Shown in pieces: positions 18,258 to 27,415 of a stretch of DNA of 64,000 nucleotides (the first letter of the stretch is position 1; the number at the start of each line of letters is the position of its first letter). The notes below the pieces were generated by a model, which did no database searches, was not told the DNA's origin, and saw nothing but the letters and a program-made list of their open reading frames with translations. This DNA comes from DASVVT01 sp036386415. GTDB lineage: Bacteria; Acidobacteriota; Blastocatellia; Pyrinomonadales; Pyrinomonadaceae. The DNA is taken from the NCBI GenBank assembly GCA_036386415.1, contig DASVVT010000022.1:62001-126000 (forward strand), read 5' to 3'. The translations under genes and the position numbers were made by a program.

Positions 18258-18348
18258 TTCCTTTGCGCCCTTTGCGAATATACTTTGCGTGCTCTGCGGT
18301 TCAGCTCCTCTTTAAACGCAAAGGGGACGCGCAAAGGGCGCAAGGGAG
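18258..18348. repeat. Intergenic inverted repeat, CTTTGCG word (hairpin H6)
   Basis: Left arm 18258-18300 and right arm 18311-18348 are degenerate reverse complements with a 10-nt loop. Both arms iterate CTTTGCG/CGCAAAG. It is the second copy of the H1 family. Confidence 0.88.
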
Positions 18349-18416
18349 ATGATGCCTGCGGCCATTGCACTGATTTATGCAATAGTTCGAGGCTTTAAGT
18401 TTTTCAGGAGTAATTT

Positions 18417-20315
18417 ATGAGCAGTTATGTTTGGCGTTCGCGCTTGATCGTCTTGACGCTGGTTCTCGCCCCGCTCTGTTTGAGCGCGGGCATCGCCGCA
18501 CTGGCGCAGGATATTTCGGGCGGCGCAACCATGGACCTTGTGGGCGGCGCGGGCGCATCGCTGGACATCAGGGGCGGCGCGATGATCGCTTTTAGAAGGG
18601 TCGTCCGATCCCGTGGCAACGCGTCGATGATTACCAAACGCCGTTCGCCCGGACGCCGTCAGACTTCGCCATCACAGGAGCAGTCAGCGGGAAACAGGGT
18701 CGAGAATCGCCCGCCTGCGTCTGCGGCTGATCGAGCGGAGGCTCTTATAGATGAGGGTAATGCGAGTTACGACAAGGGGCAATATGCGCAGGCTGTCGAA
18801 GCCTACAAGCATTCGCTCAGCCTCAAGAGGGATGACGCCGTAACCTACAACAACCTCGGCGCGGCCTACTTCAGCTCCGGCAAATACACGGAAGCCGCAG
18901 AAGCTTTCAAACAGGCAGCGCAGATAAAGGCCGACGATGCCGACACCTTTTATAACCTCGGCAACTCCTACGACCAGTTGGAACGCTACGAGGAGGCCGC
19001 GAAAGCGTTCAAGCAGGCGAGCAGCTTGAAGAAGGACTGGGCCGAAGCCTACCACAGCTTAGGCAACGCGTATCTCAGCTTGAATCGGTACACTGAAGCC
19101 GTTGAAGCCTACAAGGAGGCCGTCCGCCTCAAGCCAGATTACATCAGCGCGTACAACGACCTCGCTTACGCTTATGATGAGCTGGGCCGCTACGCCGAGG
19201 CTATCGAAGCCCTCAAAGGGTCGCTCCGCCTCAAGGCGGACGATGCGACCGCCTACAACAACATGGGTGCTGCGTATTTCAGGGCAGGGCAGTACAAGGA
19301 GGCAGCGGAAGCCTTTCAGCAGGTGATACGCCTCAAGCCGGATGACGCCGAAGCGCATAATAATCTCGGCACGGTCTATACAAGCCTCGGCCAGTACGAG
19401 GACGCGACCGCATCTCTCAAGCGCGCGATCCAGCTCGAAGCAGAGATGGCCGAGGCGCACTATAATCTGGGCAATGCATTTTACAAGCAGGGGCATTACA
19501 CAGAAGCCATAGAGGCTTATCGACAGGCGCTCCGGCTCAAAGCAGACTACGCAGATGCCTATAATAATCTGGGCGCGACCTACAGCAACACCGGGCAGTA
19601 CGTGGAAGCAGTGGAGGCTTTCAAGAAGTCTATCAGTCTGAAGAAAGAGAGCGCCACGGTCTACAACAATCTGGGCTACGCTTACGATAAGACGGACAGG
19701 CTGGCGGAAGCCGTCGAAGCCTACAAAGAGGCGCTGCGCCTCAAGCCAGACTACGTCAATGCCTACAACAATCTGGGCTACGTCTATGAAAAACTCTCAC
19801 GCACAGCCGAGGCCATAGAAGCTCTACAGCAGGCGCTGCGCCTCAAGCCAGACTACGTCAACGCCCACTATAATCTGGGCAACGTCTACTATAAAGCGGG
19901 TCGCTACGCAGAAGCGATAGAAGCTTATAGGCAGGCGACCCGATTCAAACCGGAGCTTGTTCAGGCATACAACAACCTGGGGGCGGCAGAGTACAGGGCC
20001 GGACGTTTCGCGGAAGCTGTGGAATCATTCAAGAAGGTGGTGAGCCTCAAACCAGATGCCGCAGACGCCTATAATAATCTTGGCAACGCCTACTATAAGA
20101 TAAAGCAGTTCGCGGACGCGGCAGAGGCTTATAAGCGCGCCATCAGCCTCAAACCCGGCTATGCTGAAGCGCATGTCAGCTTGGGGGTGGTCTATCTGAC
20201 CCTCGGAAACCAGGATGGAGCGCTCGAGCAATATAACGTGCTCAAGACGCTCAACCCGGAGCTAGCCAACAAGCTCTATAGCCTGATCGACCAGGCGCGC
20301 CATAAAAGGTCATAA
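18417..20315 (+). CDS. Exported TPR protein with 15 regular repeats
   Basis: A 632-residue protein. CAGGAG lies 6 nt before the ATG. Residues 1-31 are a signal peptide ending in IAALAQ. A short glycine-rich stretch (ISGGATMDLVGGAGASLDIRGG) and a basic linker follow. From about residue 105 to 620 there are fifteen consecutive 34-residue TPR units with the AYNNLGxAYxxxGxYxEAxEAyKxALxLKPDy pattern and no gaps. The high regularity, also at DNA level, suggests expansion by duplication. It should form a long right-handed superhelix in the periplasm and act as a protein scaffold. The neighbours are another TPR protein of the polysaccharide locus and a FecR-like protein. Confidence 0.88.
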   Translation: MSSYVWRSRLIVLTLVLAPLCLSAGIAALAQDISGGATMDLVGGAGASLDIRGGAMIAFRRVVRSRGNASMITKRRSPGRRQTSPSQEQSAGNRVENRPPASAADRAEALIDEGNASYDKGQYAQAVEAYKHSLSLKRDDAVTYNNLGAAYFSSGKYTEAAEAFKQAAQIKADDADTFYNLGNSYDQLERYEEAAKAFKQASSLKKDWAEAYHSLGNAYLSLNRYTEAVEAYKEAVRLKPDYISAYNDLAYAYDELGRYAEAIEALKGSLRLKADDATAYNNMGAAYFRAGQYKEAAEAFQQVIRLKPDDAEAHNNLGTVYTSLGQYEDATASLKRAIQLEAEMAEAHYNLGNAFYKQGHYTEAIEAYRQALRLKADYADAYNNLGATYSNTGQYVEAVEAFKKSISLKKESATVYNNLGYAYDKTDRLAEAVEAYKEALRLKPDYVNAYNNLGYVYEKLSRTAEAIEALQQALRLKPDYVNAHYNLGNVYYKAGRYAEAIEAYRQATRFKPELVQAYNNLGAAEYRAGRFAEAVESFKKVVSLKPDAADAYNNLGNAYYKIKQFADAAEAYKRAISLKPGYAEAHVSLGVVYLTLGNQDGALEQYNVLKTLNPELANKLYSLIDQARHKRS

Positions 20316-20335
20316 GATTCGGGGTCGCAACGACA

Positions 20336-20364
20336 TTGACACAAATGGCAAGGGGAAGTACACT
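20336..20364 (+). promoter_or_regulatory. Sigma-70-type promoter for the FecR-like gene
   Basis: TTGACA (20336-20341), 17-nt spacer, TACACT (20359-20364), about 80 nt before the ATG at 20443. Confidence 0.6.
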
Positions 20365-20442
20365 TGCCCCCTATCCTGGGGTCAGCACTAAAACCGTAAC
20401 AACTTCAGCGTTTTAATAACGCCAGAAGGAGAGAGCTTCGCT

Positions 20443-21135
20443 ATGAAGGCAATCCGCAAGATGCTGAACCAATCAGTTGCGCTCCTGATCGTCATAGCCC
20501 TTCTAAGTCTTTCAATGGAGAGCAGCTTTGCTGCCCCCTTCTCGACCTCTGCTTCCGCTCCGCAAACCATCGGCAAGCTCTCCACGCGCGGCAATCGCTC
20601 AATCGTCGTCAACGGCAACACTACCGAACCCGGCGCGAGCATCCTGGACGGGGCGACCATTGAGACGCCCGACGGGACGGGAGCGACCATCTCGCTGGGG
20701 GCTTTGGGAGAGATCGACCTGGCTCCGAACACTGTGGCCGTGATCAACTACAGCAACGGGCAGTTGAAGGTGACCTTAAAGCGCGGGTGTGCGATTGTGC
20801 GGAGCCGTCAGGGGGTAGCCGGATCAATCGAGACTCCGGATGGGACAAACGTACCGGCGGATCAAGAGGATAGTAATCAAGGCAAGCGAGCGGATGTCTG
20901 TTTCCCTTTGGGAGCGACGACGCCTGTGGTTAATGTGGGGGCTGCGGCTAATGCCGGAGCAGGTGCAGGTGGCGCAGGAGCGGCGGGTGGCGCTGCGGCA
21001 ACTACCGGCACGTCCATCACCGGTACGACTGTGGCCGTCATCGCCGGGATCAGCGCTGTCATCACAGGTTTGGTAATCGGCTTCACCACCACCAGTGATA
21101 ATGATAGCCAGAGCTCGCCGGTCTCCGCCCTGTAA
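20443..21135 (+). CDS. FecR-domain-like exported protein with C-terminal membrane anchor
   Basis: A 230-residue protein with AAGGAG 11 nt before its ATG. Residues 1-31 are a signal peptide (VALLIVIALLSLSMESSFAAP). The middle (about 40-135) reads like a FecR domain: an all-beta segment with GASILDGATIETPDGTGATISL, LGEIDLAPNTVAVI and a final strand that ends in SIETPDGT. A Gly/Ala-rich linker (about 165-185) leads to a hydrophobic segment near residues 190-212 that could anchor it in the membrane. FecR-like domains outside iron regulation are often envelope or surface-polymer proteins. It has its own promoter and terminator, so it is monocistronic. Confidence 0.7.
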   Translation: MKAIRKMLNQSVALLIVIALLSLSMESSFAAPFSTSASAPQTIGKLSTRGNRSIVVNGNTTEPGASILDGATIETPDGTGATISLGALGEIDLAPNTVAVINYSNGQLKVTLKRGCAIVRSRQGVAGSIETPDGTNVPADQEDSNQGKRADVCFPLGATTPVVNVGAAANAGAGAGGAGAAGGAAATTGTSITGTTVAVIAGISAVITGLVIGFTTTSDNDSQSSPVSAL

Positions 21136-21161
21136 TAAAATCGCCTCTTCTTCAATTATGT

Positions 21162-21201
21162 CATGTGCCCTTCGATCTAAATCGGAGGGCACATGCTTTT
21201 T
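21162..21201 (+). terminator. Strong intrinsic terminator
   Basis: A 15-bp stem, 21162-21176 with 21181-21195, has one mismatch and a CTAA loop. It is followed by CTTTTTAT, 26 nt after the FecR-like stop. Confidence 0.9.
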
Positions 21202-21398
21202 ATAACGACAGATAGTTTCAAACTACACATCGGCGCTGGTCAGCGCTGATTTATGACTCACAAGTTTCGTCCAAAAGGATTGTAATAAATCGCGCTCTCG
21301 TGTATGTTACGCCCAGCAATTTGCACCACCGCGACCTTCTTGGCAGATTTTTGGCTAGCCTCTCAACGCTTCGCTGTTGACTTCAAGGAGTGAGTCTC

Positions 21399-23861
21399 AT
21401 GAACAGAACCTTACTCAAGTCCGTCGTTTTAATCATCTTCGTCACCATGTTCATAGGCCTGATTCTGGCATCCGGTTGTCGGCGCAAAGGCCCTGACCCC
21501 GGCACTGTGCTGGATGAGGCGAGACAGGTGAACCGTGCCCCGAACTCTTTCCCCGCCGCCGATGAGGACTACTTTCACGACATGGATGGTGGCGTCGCAC
21601 TGACGCCCAATGAAGTCAAGGGGCGCAACACCTGGAACGTCTGGACCGGCGGCAATGACCGTTTCTGGGATAAGATCACCATCTCCAGCTTCGGCGCGCT
21701 CGACTTTCTCAAGACGCTCTCGTCCCATCCGAGCTTGAAGTTCAGCCGCGATAACCGCTGGAACTATCTAGGACTGGTCAACGAGCCGTGCTTTGAAAAG
21801 GCGACCGGGCCAGACCCTGATCGCTACGGGCTGTGGCTCGACAAACGCTCTCCGAACTGCCCCCCGGACCCTTTTGAAAATGAGGCGAAATATCCCGGCG
21901 TCAAAATCGGCGCGCGCGGCAAGAATCTGCCCGTCGGCTCCTTCTACGGATGGGCGACGGGTATCGTTGGCCTGCGTCTCTTTCCGAATCCAGACTTTGA
22001 TGAAGAGGCGGCCAGAAAGTGGGACGCCAAACGTTTTTACGAAGACCCCGGCTACTACAACTCCAAAGACCTGATTCGACCTTACAGAGTCGGCATGTCG
22101 TGCGGTTTCTGCCACGTCGGGCCGAGTCCCATCAAGCCGCCCGCCGATCCCGAACATCCGAAATGGGAAGAGCTCACGTCCAACGTCGGCGCGCAGTATT
22201 TCTGGATCGACCGCATCTTCGACTGGCGCGCCGACCCGTCGAGCTACGTCTTTCAGATGTTCCACACATCGCGCCCCGGCGCTCTGGATACGTCGCTGGT
22301 CTCGACAGACAACATCAACAACCCGCGAACGATGAACGCGCTCTACAGCCTTGGGCCGCGACTTGAGCAGGCCAAGCGCTTCGGTAAAGAGACGCTTGGA
22401 GGCGGGAGTCTTAACAACAGGCAACTGAATGATTTCGTCCCGCCCGACTCTCCGCTGGCACAGTTCTATGTTCCTCCGGCAACCGTCTACACGCCTCGCG
22501 TGCTCAAAGATGGCGCTGATTCCGTAGGGGCTTTAGGGGCACTCAACCGCGTCTATCTCAACATCGGCCTCTTTAGCGAGGAGTGGCTCTTGCACTTTAA
22601 CCCGCTCGTCGGTGGAAAAAAGACGACACCGATTGAAATCAGTGTCGCTCGCAAGAACTCGAGCTACTGGGAGGCGACCGAAGCGCAGACGCCGGACATG
22701 GCGCTCTTCTTCCTGAAGAGCACAGCGCCGCACAAATTGAAGGATGCGCCCGGCGGCGAAGCTCATCTGACGAAAGATAACGCGCAGCTTGAGCGCGGCA
22801 AGATCGTCTTTGCGGAGAATTGCGCCCGCTGCCACTCGAGCAAGCTGCCGGAGAACGCAGAGGGGCTCGACCCGGGCGGCTGTGCAGGCAAGGATTACCT
22901 GAACTGCTGGAACAAGTACTGGGCCTGGACTAAGACTGAAGACTTCAAGTCGAAGATGCGCGCAATTGTGACCGCGCCGGATTTCCTGGAGGGTAATTAT
23001 CTCTCGGCTGAGCACCGCGTCCCGGTCACGCTGCTTGACACCAATGCGTGCAGTCCGCTTGCGACCAACGGGATCAGGGATAACATCTGGGACAACTTCA
23101 CTTCCGAAACCTACAAGGATTTGCCTCCGGTCGGAACCATCACTGTCTACCAGCCCGTCACAGGCGAGCAGAAGCAGTTCACGCTGCCTGGCGGCGGACG
23201 CGGGTACACGCGCCCTGCATCGCTCATCAGTCTCTGGTCAACTGCTCCGTTTCTCTTGAATAACAGCGTCGGCAAGTTTAACGCCAGCCCGTCGGTTGAG
23301 GCGCGCCTTGACTCGTTCCAGGATTCAATCGAACAGATGCTCTGGCCGGAAAAGCGTGACAAGGACTCTGTGCTTGGCGACAAGATTCCAGGCTTAATTG
23401 ACCGGACCACGACGCGTTGTTACCTGCGCGTCTCGTCCGGCTATGTGCCGGAAAACCTACAGGGGCTGCTCGGCTGGGGAGAGCGCTGGTTCCCATATCT
23501 GTTCAATGAGAGCGGGATAGAGATCGGGCCAATTCCACCCGGAACCCCGATCAACCTGCTGGCGAACCTCAACGTTCGACCGGAAGATCAAGACCTGCTG
23601 GATCGCATTCAACATGACCGCAAGCTTTTGGAGCTTGCGATCAAGATCAAGCGTGATCTCAAGGCGCTCGGAGATAATCCGAGCGACGATGATGCGCGCA
23701 GAGTGTTCGCGAATCTGGTCGAGCCGCTGATGAATCTCAGCAAGTGCCCGGATTACATAGTCAATCGCGGCCACTACTTCGGCACCAGTTACTTCAAAGA
23801 GGAGCCTGAACTGAGCGACGAAGACAAGCGCGCTCTCATAGAGTTTCTCAAAACTTTCTGA
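21399..23861 (+). CDS. Large diheme c-type cytochrome lipoprotein
   Basis: An 820-residue predicted lipoprotein. AAGGAG lies 8 nt before the ATG at 21399, which is preferred over the GTG at 21390. Residues 1-24 end in a lipobox (LASGC). Two CxxCH heme sites are present: CGFCH at residue 235 and CARCH at residue 475. Between and after them are long conserved-looking stretches rich in Trp, Tyr and Pro. The size and the wide spacing of the two hemes recall diheme enzymes of the cytochrome c peroxidase/MauG clan such as RoxA-type dioxygenases, but no decisive signature was recognised. A periplasmic or surface electron-transfer or oxidase role is likely. The substrate is unknown. Confidence 0.78.
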   Translation: MNRTLLKSVVLIIFVTMFIGLILASGCRRKGPDPGTVLDEARQVNRAPNSFPAADEDYFHDMDGGVALTPNEVKGRNTWNVWTGGNDRFWDKITISSFGALDFLKTLSSHPSLKFSRDNRWNYLGLVNEPCFEKATGPDPDRYGLWLDKRSPNCPPDPFENEAKYPGVKIGARGKNLPVGSFYGWATGIVGLRLFPNPDFDEEAARKWDAKRFYEDPGYYNSKDLIRPYRVGMSCGFCHVGPSPIKPPADPEHPKWEELTSNVGAQYFWIDRIFDWRADPSSYVFQMFHTSRPGALDTSLVSTDNINNPRTMNALYSLGPRLEQAKRFGKETLGGGSLNNRQLNDFVPPDSPLAQFYVPPATVYTPRVLKDGADSVGALGALNRVYLNIGLFSEEWLLHFNPLVGGKKTTPIEISVARKNSSYWEATEAQTPDMALFFLKSTAPHKLKDAPGGEAHLTKDNAQLERGKIVFAENCARCHSSKLPENAEGLDPGGCAGKDYLNCWNKYWAWTKTEDFKSKMRAIVTAPDFLEGNYLSAEHRVPVTLLDTNACSPLATNGIRDNIWDNFTSETYKDLPPVGTITVYQPVTGEQKQFTLPGGGRGYTRPASLISLWSTAPFLLNNSVGKFNASPSVEARLDSFQDSIEQMLWPEKRDKDSVLGDKIPGLIDRTTTRCYLRVSSGYVPENLQGLLGWGERWFPYLFNESGIEIGPIPPGTPINLLANLNVRPEDQDLLDRIQHDRKLLELAIKIKRDLKALGDNPSDDDARRVFANLVEPLMNLSKCPDYIVNRGHYFGTSYFKEEPELSDEDKRALIEFLKTF

Positions 23862-23916
23862 TTGAACTGATTAAAGAGCAACCAACACTAATCAGATAGA
23901 AGGAAGATTGGCTTTA

Positions 23917-23928
23917 CGTCCGATAACG
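23917..23928 (+). repeat. Dispersed 12-mer CGTCCGATAACG, copy 3
   Basis: Exact copy in the short spacer between the convergent cytochrome and kinase genes. Its last bases start the stem of the hairpin at 23927. Confidence 0.85.
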
Positions 23929-23963
23929 TCTGAGGGAAAAGATTTTGGTCTTTCCCTCAGACG
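23927..23963. terminator. Hairpin between convergent genes, likely bidirectional terminator
   Basis: CGTCTGAGGGAAA (23927-23939) pairs with TTTCCCTCAGACG (23951-23963), a 13-bp perfect stem with an 11-nt loop. There is no long T-run on either side, but the position between two convergent stop codons fits termination for both strands. Confidence 0.7.
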
Positions 23964-24032
23964 GTTGGGATAAGAATGAGGGAGGTGGTGTGTTGCGATG
24001 TGCGATTACACTATCGCATGATCCATCCATGC

Positions 24033-25970
24033 TTAGCGTACGACCTGGACATCGCGCTCGCTCTTGATCTTCCAACCGGCGCTGGTCTTCACCCATTTCA
24101 GCTCCTGTACGACCTCTCCGCCAGTGGATTGAGCGCCTCTAAATTCCCAGCTTTTATTGAATCGCATGGTGGCTGTGCGGCCATCGCTGCCGATGGCAAT
24201 GTCCGGCTCACCGACGCGCACATCGATGGAAGTCAACTGCGACATAAGCCGAGCCTTTTCGGCGCGCACGTCTGAGCGCTGCACGTTGCGTTTCAAATAA
24301 AAGGCTTCGATCACGGGCGCATAAAAGTCCATCTGCTTATTCACATCGCGCGCATTAGTCGCTGCCACCCATTCGCCGAGCAGAGAGCGCAACTCGGCGC
24401 GAGCATCAACGGAATCGCCCATTGGACTGGTAGAAACACTGCTCGTCGGCACGCTCATATTCGAAGGTTGCGCCGTCTGATCGCTCGCGGGCTGTGTCGT
24501 ACTGCCCGCCACGTTCGACTGAGCGGTGGAGGACGATGACGGCGATGATGTCGCGTTAATGTTAGCCATTCGACTGGGAGACGTGCGGCGTATGACAAAC
24601 AATAGAGCCCCGATGCTGAAAGCAATGGCAGCGATGGCTGCGATCAGGCCAGCGTAAGGAAGAAGGGAAGAGCGACGACGCTTACGCCTGCGCTTCGAGC
24701 CGTCAACGGCCTGCGGTGGAGTGGAACCGCTTGAGACTTCCTTCATCTCTGCCGTCTCTCTAGGCGTCGTTTGATCCGCCTTCTTCGTGTCCGCTACCTT
24801 TCCTCCCGTTGCTGCGATTGTCTCCGGCAAAACTTCATAGGCTTGAACGGAAGGATCAGATCGGTCTTCGGTTGGTGGAAGGGAGACTTCACCGGTCGGC
24901 TCGCCTGTGCGGCTGGTTTCGGGCAAGCTCTCTGCCGGGTGCGGGTTGGTGTCTAGATTCGATGCCCGACCCGTCTGTGGGTCTCTGGCTAAGCTCGCTC
25001 TCAAAGCTTCTGCAAGGGCGGCCTCGGATACCGGCAGCGTGCTCGCCACCTCGCCCAGTTGATACGAGAACTCTGCTGCCGACTGTTGACGCGCAGAGGG
25101 CTTTTTATCGAGCGCACGCAGCACTAACAGTTCGAGAGCATCAGGGATTTCGGGACGAAATTTCTTAAGAGCTGGCGGCTGCTCCTGTATGTGCTTGATG
25201 GCGATGGCCGTCGCGGACGACGCTTCAAAGGGCGTGTGACCCGTGAGCATCTCGTAGAGGATGACGCCGAGGCTGTAAATATCCGAGCGGGCGTCCGTCA
25301 CATGCCCCGAACATTGCTCCGGCGACATGTAGCGCGGCGTGCCTATGAGCGAGCCGGAAGCGGTGAGCGCATTGCCGCTCGTCGTCGAATACTCCTTCAG
25401 CTTCGCCACACCGAAGTCTGCCACTTTGGCCTGCATGCGACCGTGATGATCTTTAGTGAGGATGATGTTCGAGGGCTTCAGATCACGATGCACGATGCCG
25501 CGCGCGTGCGCCGCCTCGATCCCATCCGATACCTGGCGCGCGATGATAATGGCTTCAGCAATGGGGAGCGCGCCAGAGGCGTTCAAGAGATCGCGCAAGG
25601 TCTGCCCGTCAACCAGTTCCATGACGATGTAAGCTCCGCCTTCCGGCAGAGTGCCATAGTCGTAAGTATCGGCGACGTTCTGATGATTGAGGCGTGCCGC
25701 CGCGCGAGCTTCACGACGAAAACGCTCCAGGGCGTCCGCGTCGGCAGTGAAATCCGAGAGGAGCAGCTTGATCGCAACGGGGCGATCAAGCTCGACATGT
25801 GTGCCCGCGTAGACAGTGCCCATCCCGCCACGGCCAAGCAGCCGTTCGAGGCGATACTTGTCCGTGATCATGCGCGAGCCTGGACGCGACGGCACGAGCG
25901 CCGTACGATCCTGCTGACACACGGCGTCCGCATCATCGTAGCAGCGCTGGCAGATGGGGCAGAGTTTCAT
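24033..25970 (-). CDS. Membrane Ser/Thr protein kinase with zinc ribbon and SnoaL-like sensor domain
   Basis: A 645-residue PknB-type kinase. An N-terminal zinc ribbon with Cys4, Cys7, Cys10 and Cys18 is followed by the kinase domain (about 40-300): GRGGMGTVY at 46-54, AIK with Lys68, HRDLKPSN near 160, DFG near 185 and GTPRYMSPEQ. A Pro/Ser/Thr-rich linker ends in KRRRKRRRSS before a single transmembrane helix at about 434-460. The extracytoplasmic part has a Ser/Gln/Thr-rich tether and, from about 530, an NTF2/SnoaL-like domain (LLGEWVAATNARDVNKQMDFYAP). Such kinases phosphorylate cytoplasmic partners in response to a signal bound outside. It follows pfkA on the same strand after 165 nt and may share its transcript. 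Confidence 0.92.
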   Translation of the reverse strand: MKLCPICQRCYDDADAVCQQDRTALVPSRPGSRMITDKYRLERLLGRGGMGTVYAGTHVELDRPVAIKLLLSDFTADADALERFRREARAAARLNHQNVADTYDYGTLPEGGAYIVMELVDGQTLRDLLNASGALPIAEAIIIARQVSDGIEAAHARGIVHRDLKPSNIILTKDHHGRMQAKVADFGVAKLKEYSTTSGNALTASGSLIGTPRYMSPEQCSGHVTDARSDIYSLGVILYEMLTGHTPFEASSATAIAIKHIQEQPPALKKFRPEIPDALELLVLRALDKKPSARQQSAAEFSYQLGEVASTLPVSEAALAEALRASLARDPQTGRASNLDTNPHPAESLPETSRTGEPTGEVSLPPTEDRSDPSVQAYEVLPETIAATGGKVADTKKADQTTPRETAEMKEVSSGSTPPQAVDGSKRRRKRRRSSLLPYAGLIAAIAAIAFSIGALLFVIRRTSPSRMANINATSSPSSSSTAQSNVAGSTTQPASDQTAQPSNMSVPTSSVSTSPMGDSVDARAELRSLLGEWVAATNARDVNKQMDFYAPVIEAFYLKRNVQRSDVRAEKARLMSQLTSIDVRVGEPDIAIGSDGRTATMRFNKSWEFRGAQSTGGEVVQELKWVKTSAGWKIKSERDVQVVR

Positions 25971-26135
25971 ATCAAAATTGAGCCCGAATGGGATTGCCTC
26001 ACGCCAGGACTAGAAAGGCGCAAAGAAGAGGAGTCCCGCCTTATCTCCAGCGCCTTTCTTGTCGCCATCCTGAAATTGTTTCCCATGATGATGAAACCTT
26101 GAATTAAAGCCGCGACTTCAAGATCGTCTTGAAGC

Positions 26136-27173
26136 TCAACCGAAAAAGACTTCAGCAGCACGGTATATCTCTTCGTCGAGTCGCTTGATCTGGCTGACCG
26201 CCTCTTCAAGCGGAATGCTGATGACGCGGTTGGCCTGAATCGCAGCCATGCGCCCCCACTCTCGCGCCTCGACCATCTCGTAAGCCTTGATGCCGAAGCG
26301 CGTGGCGAGCACACGGTCGAAAGGCGTCGGGCTGCCGCCGCGCTGCATGTAGCCGAGCTTGGTGACGCGCGTCTCAATCCCTGTGGCTCGCTCGATCTCA
26401 AGCGCGAGCACCGTGCCGATGCCGCCGAGCCGTTCATGACGATAAATATCTTCGCTCGCCTCCGTGTCCAGAAAATCCTCTTCCGGGTGCGGATGCGCAT
26501 CTTCTGCGACGACGATGATGGAAAAAGAGCGACCCTGATCTTGCCTGTGCTTGAGCAACTCGCAGACGCGCGAGAGTCTGAACGGATGCTCAGGCACAAG
26601 CACTGCATCAGCGCCACCGGCGATGCCGCCGTAGGCCGCGATCCAGCCTGTATGACGCCCCATCACTTCGATGACCATCACGCGGTGATGCGATTCGGCG
26701 GTCGAGTGCAGGCGGTCAACGGCATCCGTGACGATGCCAATGGCTGTGTCGAAGCCGAACGTGAAGTCCGTCCCGCAAATGTCGTTATCGATGGTTTTGG
26801 GGATGCCGACGACCGGATACTGATGCTCGCGCCAGACGTCCAGAGCGGCTGAGAGCGTGCCCTCGCCGCCGACCACGATCAACGCGCTCAGAGAGAACTT
26901 CTGCCAGTTCTCCTCAAACAGCGCGAAGGTCTGCCGGTCTCGCAGGGGATTGAAGCGAGAGGTGCCGAGGATGGTGCCGCCGCGTGGCAGGATGCCCGTC
27001 ACGGAATAGCGCGTGAGAGGTTCTATATCGGCTTCGATCAGCCCACGCCAACCGTTCTTGATGCCGAGAACTTCCTGCCCGGCGGCGTTGGCGCGGCGCA
27101 CCACCGCGCGAATCGCCGCGTTGAGACCGGGGCAATCACCGCCCCCTGTCAGTATCCCTATGCGCCCGTTCAT
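26136..27173 (-). CDS. pfkA: 6-phosphofructokinase, group III type
   Basis: A 345-residue phosphofructokinase that phosphorylates fructose 6-phosphate in glycolysis. The frame is open to 27224, but the methionine at 27173 matches the family start (MNGRIGILTGGGDCPGLNA) and follows AGGG. The phosphate-binding GGEGT is at residues 102-106, PKTIDND at 125-131 with the catalytic aspartate, and MGRHTGW at 171-177. Gly rather than Asp after GGE points to ATP as donor, while Lys in PKTIDND is as in pyrophosphate enzymes. That mixture is the signature of the actinobacterial-type group III enzymes. Such proteins usually lack E. coli-like allostery by PEP. The donor should be treated as unproven. Confidence 0.93.
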   Translation of the reverse strand: MNGRIGILTGGGDCPGLNAAIRAVVRRANAAGQEVLGIKNGWRGLIEADIEPLTRYSVTGILPRGGTILGTSRFNPLRDRQTFALFEENWQKFSLSALIVVGGEGTLSAALDVWREHQYPVVGIPKTIDNDICGTDFTFGFDTAIGIVTDAVDRLHSTAESHHRVMVIEVMGRHTGWIAAYGGIAGGADAVLVPEHPFRLSRVCELLKHRQDQGRSFSIIVVAEDAHPHPEEDFLDTEASEDIYRHERLGGIGTVLALEIERATGIETRVTKLGYMQRGGSPTPFDRVLATRFGIKAYEMVEAREWGRMAAIQANRVISIPLEEAVSQIKRLDEEIYRAAEVFFG

Positions 27174-27296
27174 GTTCCCTGAAGGTGTCCAGCTTTCCTG
27201 ATCTGTGGGAGAGAGAGAAAACATCTGTCTCGGATTATCACTTGCGCGCTCGCGCTCCGCGTCGCCGCGTGGGTTATGCCGGCGACGGTCGGAAAT

Positions 27297-27326
27297 TTGC
27301 GTTTACTTGAAAACAGGTCATATAAT
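27297..27326 (+). promoter_or_regulatory. Candidate promoter for tsaB-rimI
   Basis: A perfect TATAAT at 27321-27326 lies 18 nt after TTGCGT (27297-27302), 90 nt before the tsaB start. Confidence 0.5.
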
Positions 27327-27415
27327 CGCGCGGCCAGCCGTAGCATGTCAATTAACGAGCGCGAACGAACGAAGGGGCGCGAGGCCAGGTCTGAACCGGC
27401 TCGACTGAAATTTTT

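Noticed and set aside
25191..26102. 303-residue + strand frame opposite the kinase gene
   Set aside because: It is antisense to well-conserved kinase motifs and shows only the composition of a shadow frame.
24033..27173. Kinase and pfkA as a signalling operon
   Set aside because: They are co-directional 165 nt apart, but nothing in the sequence shows that the kinase acts on phosphofructokinase.
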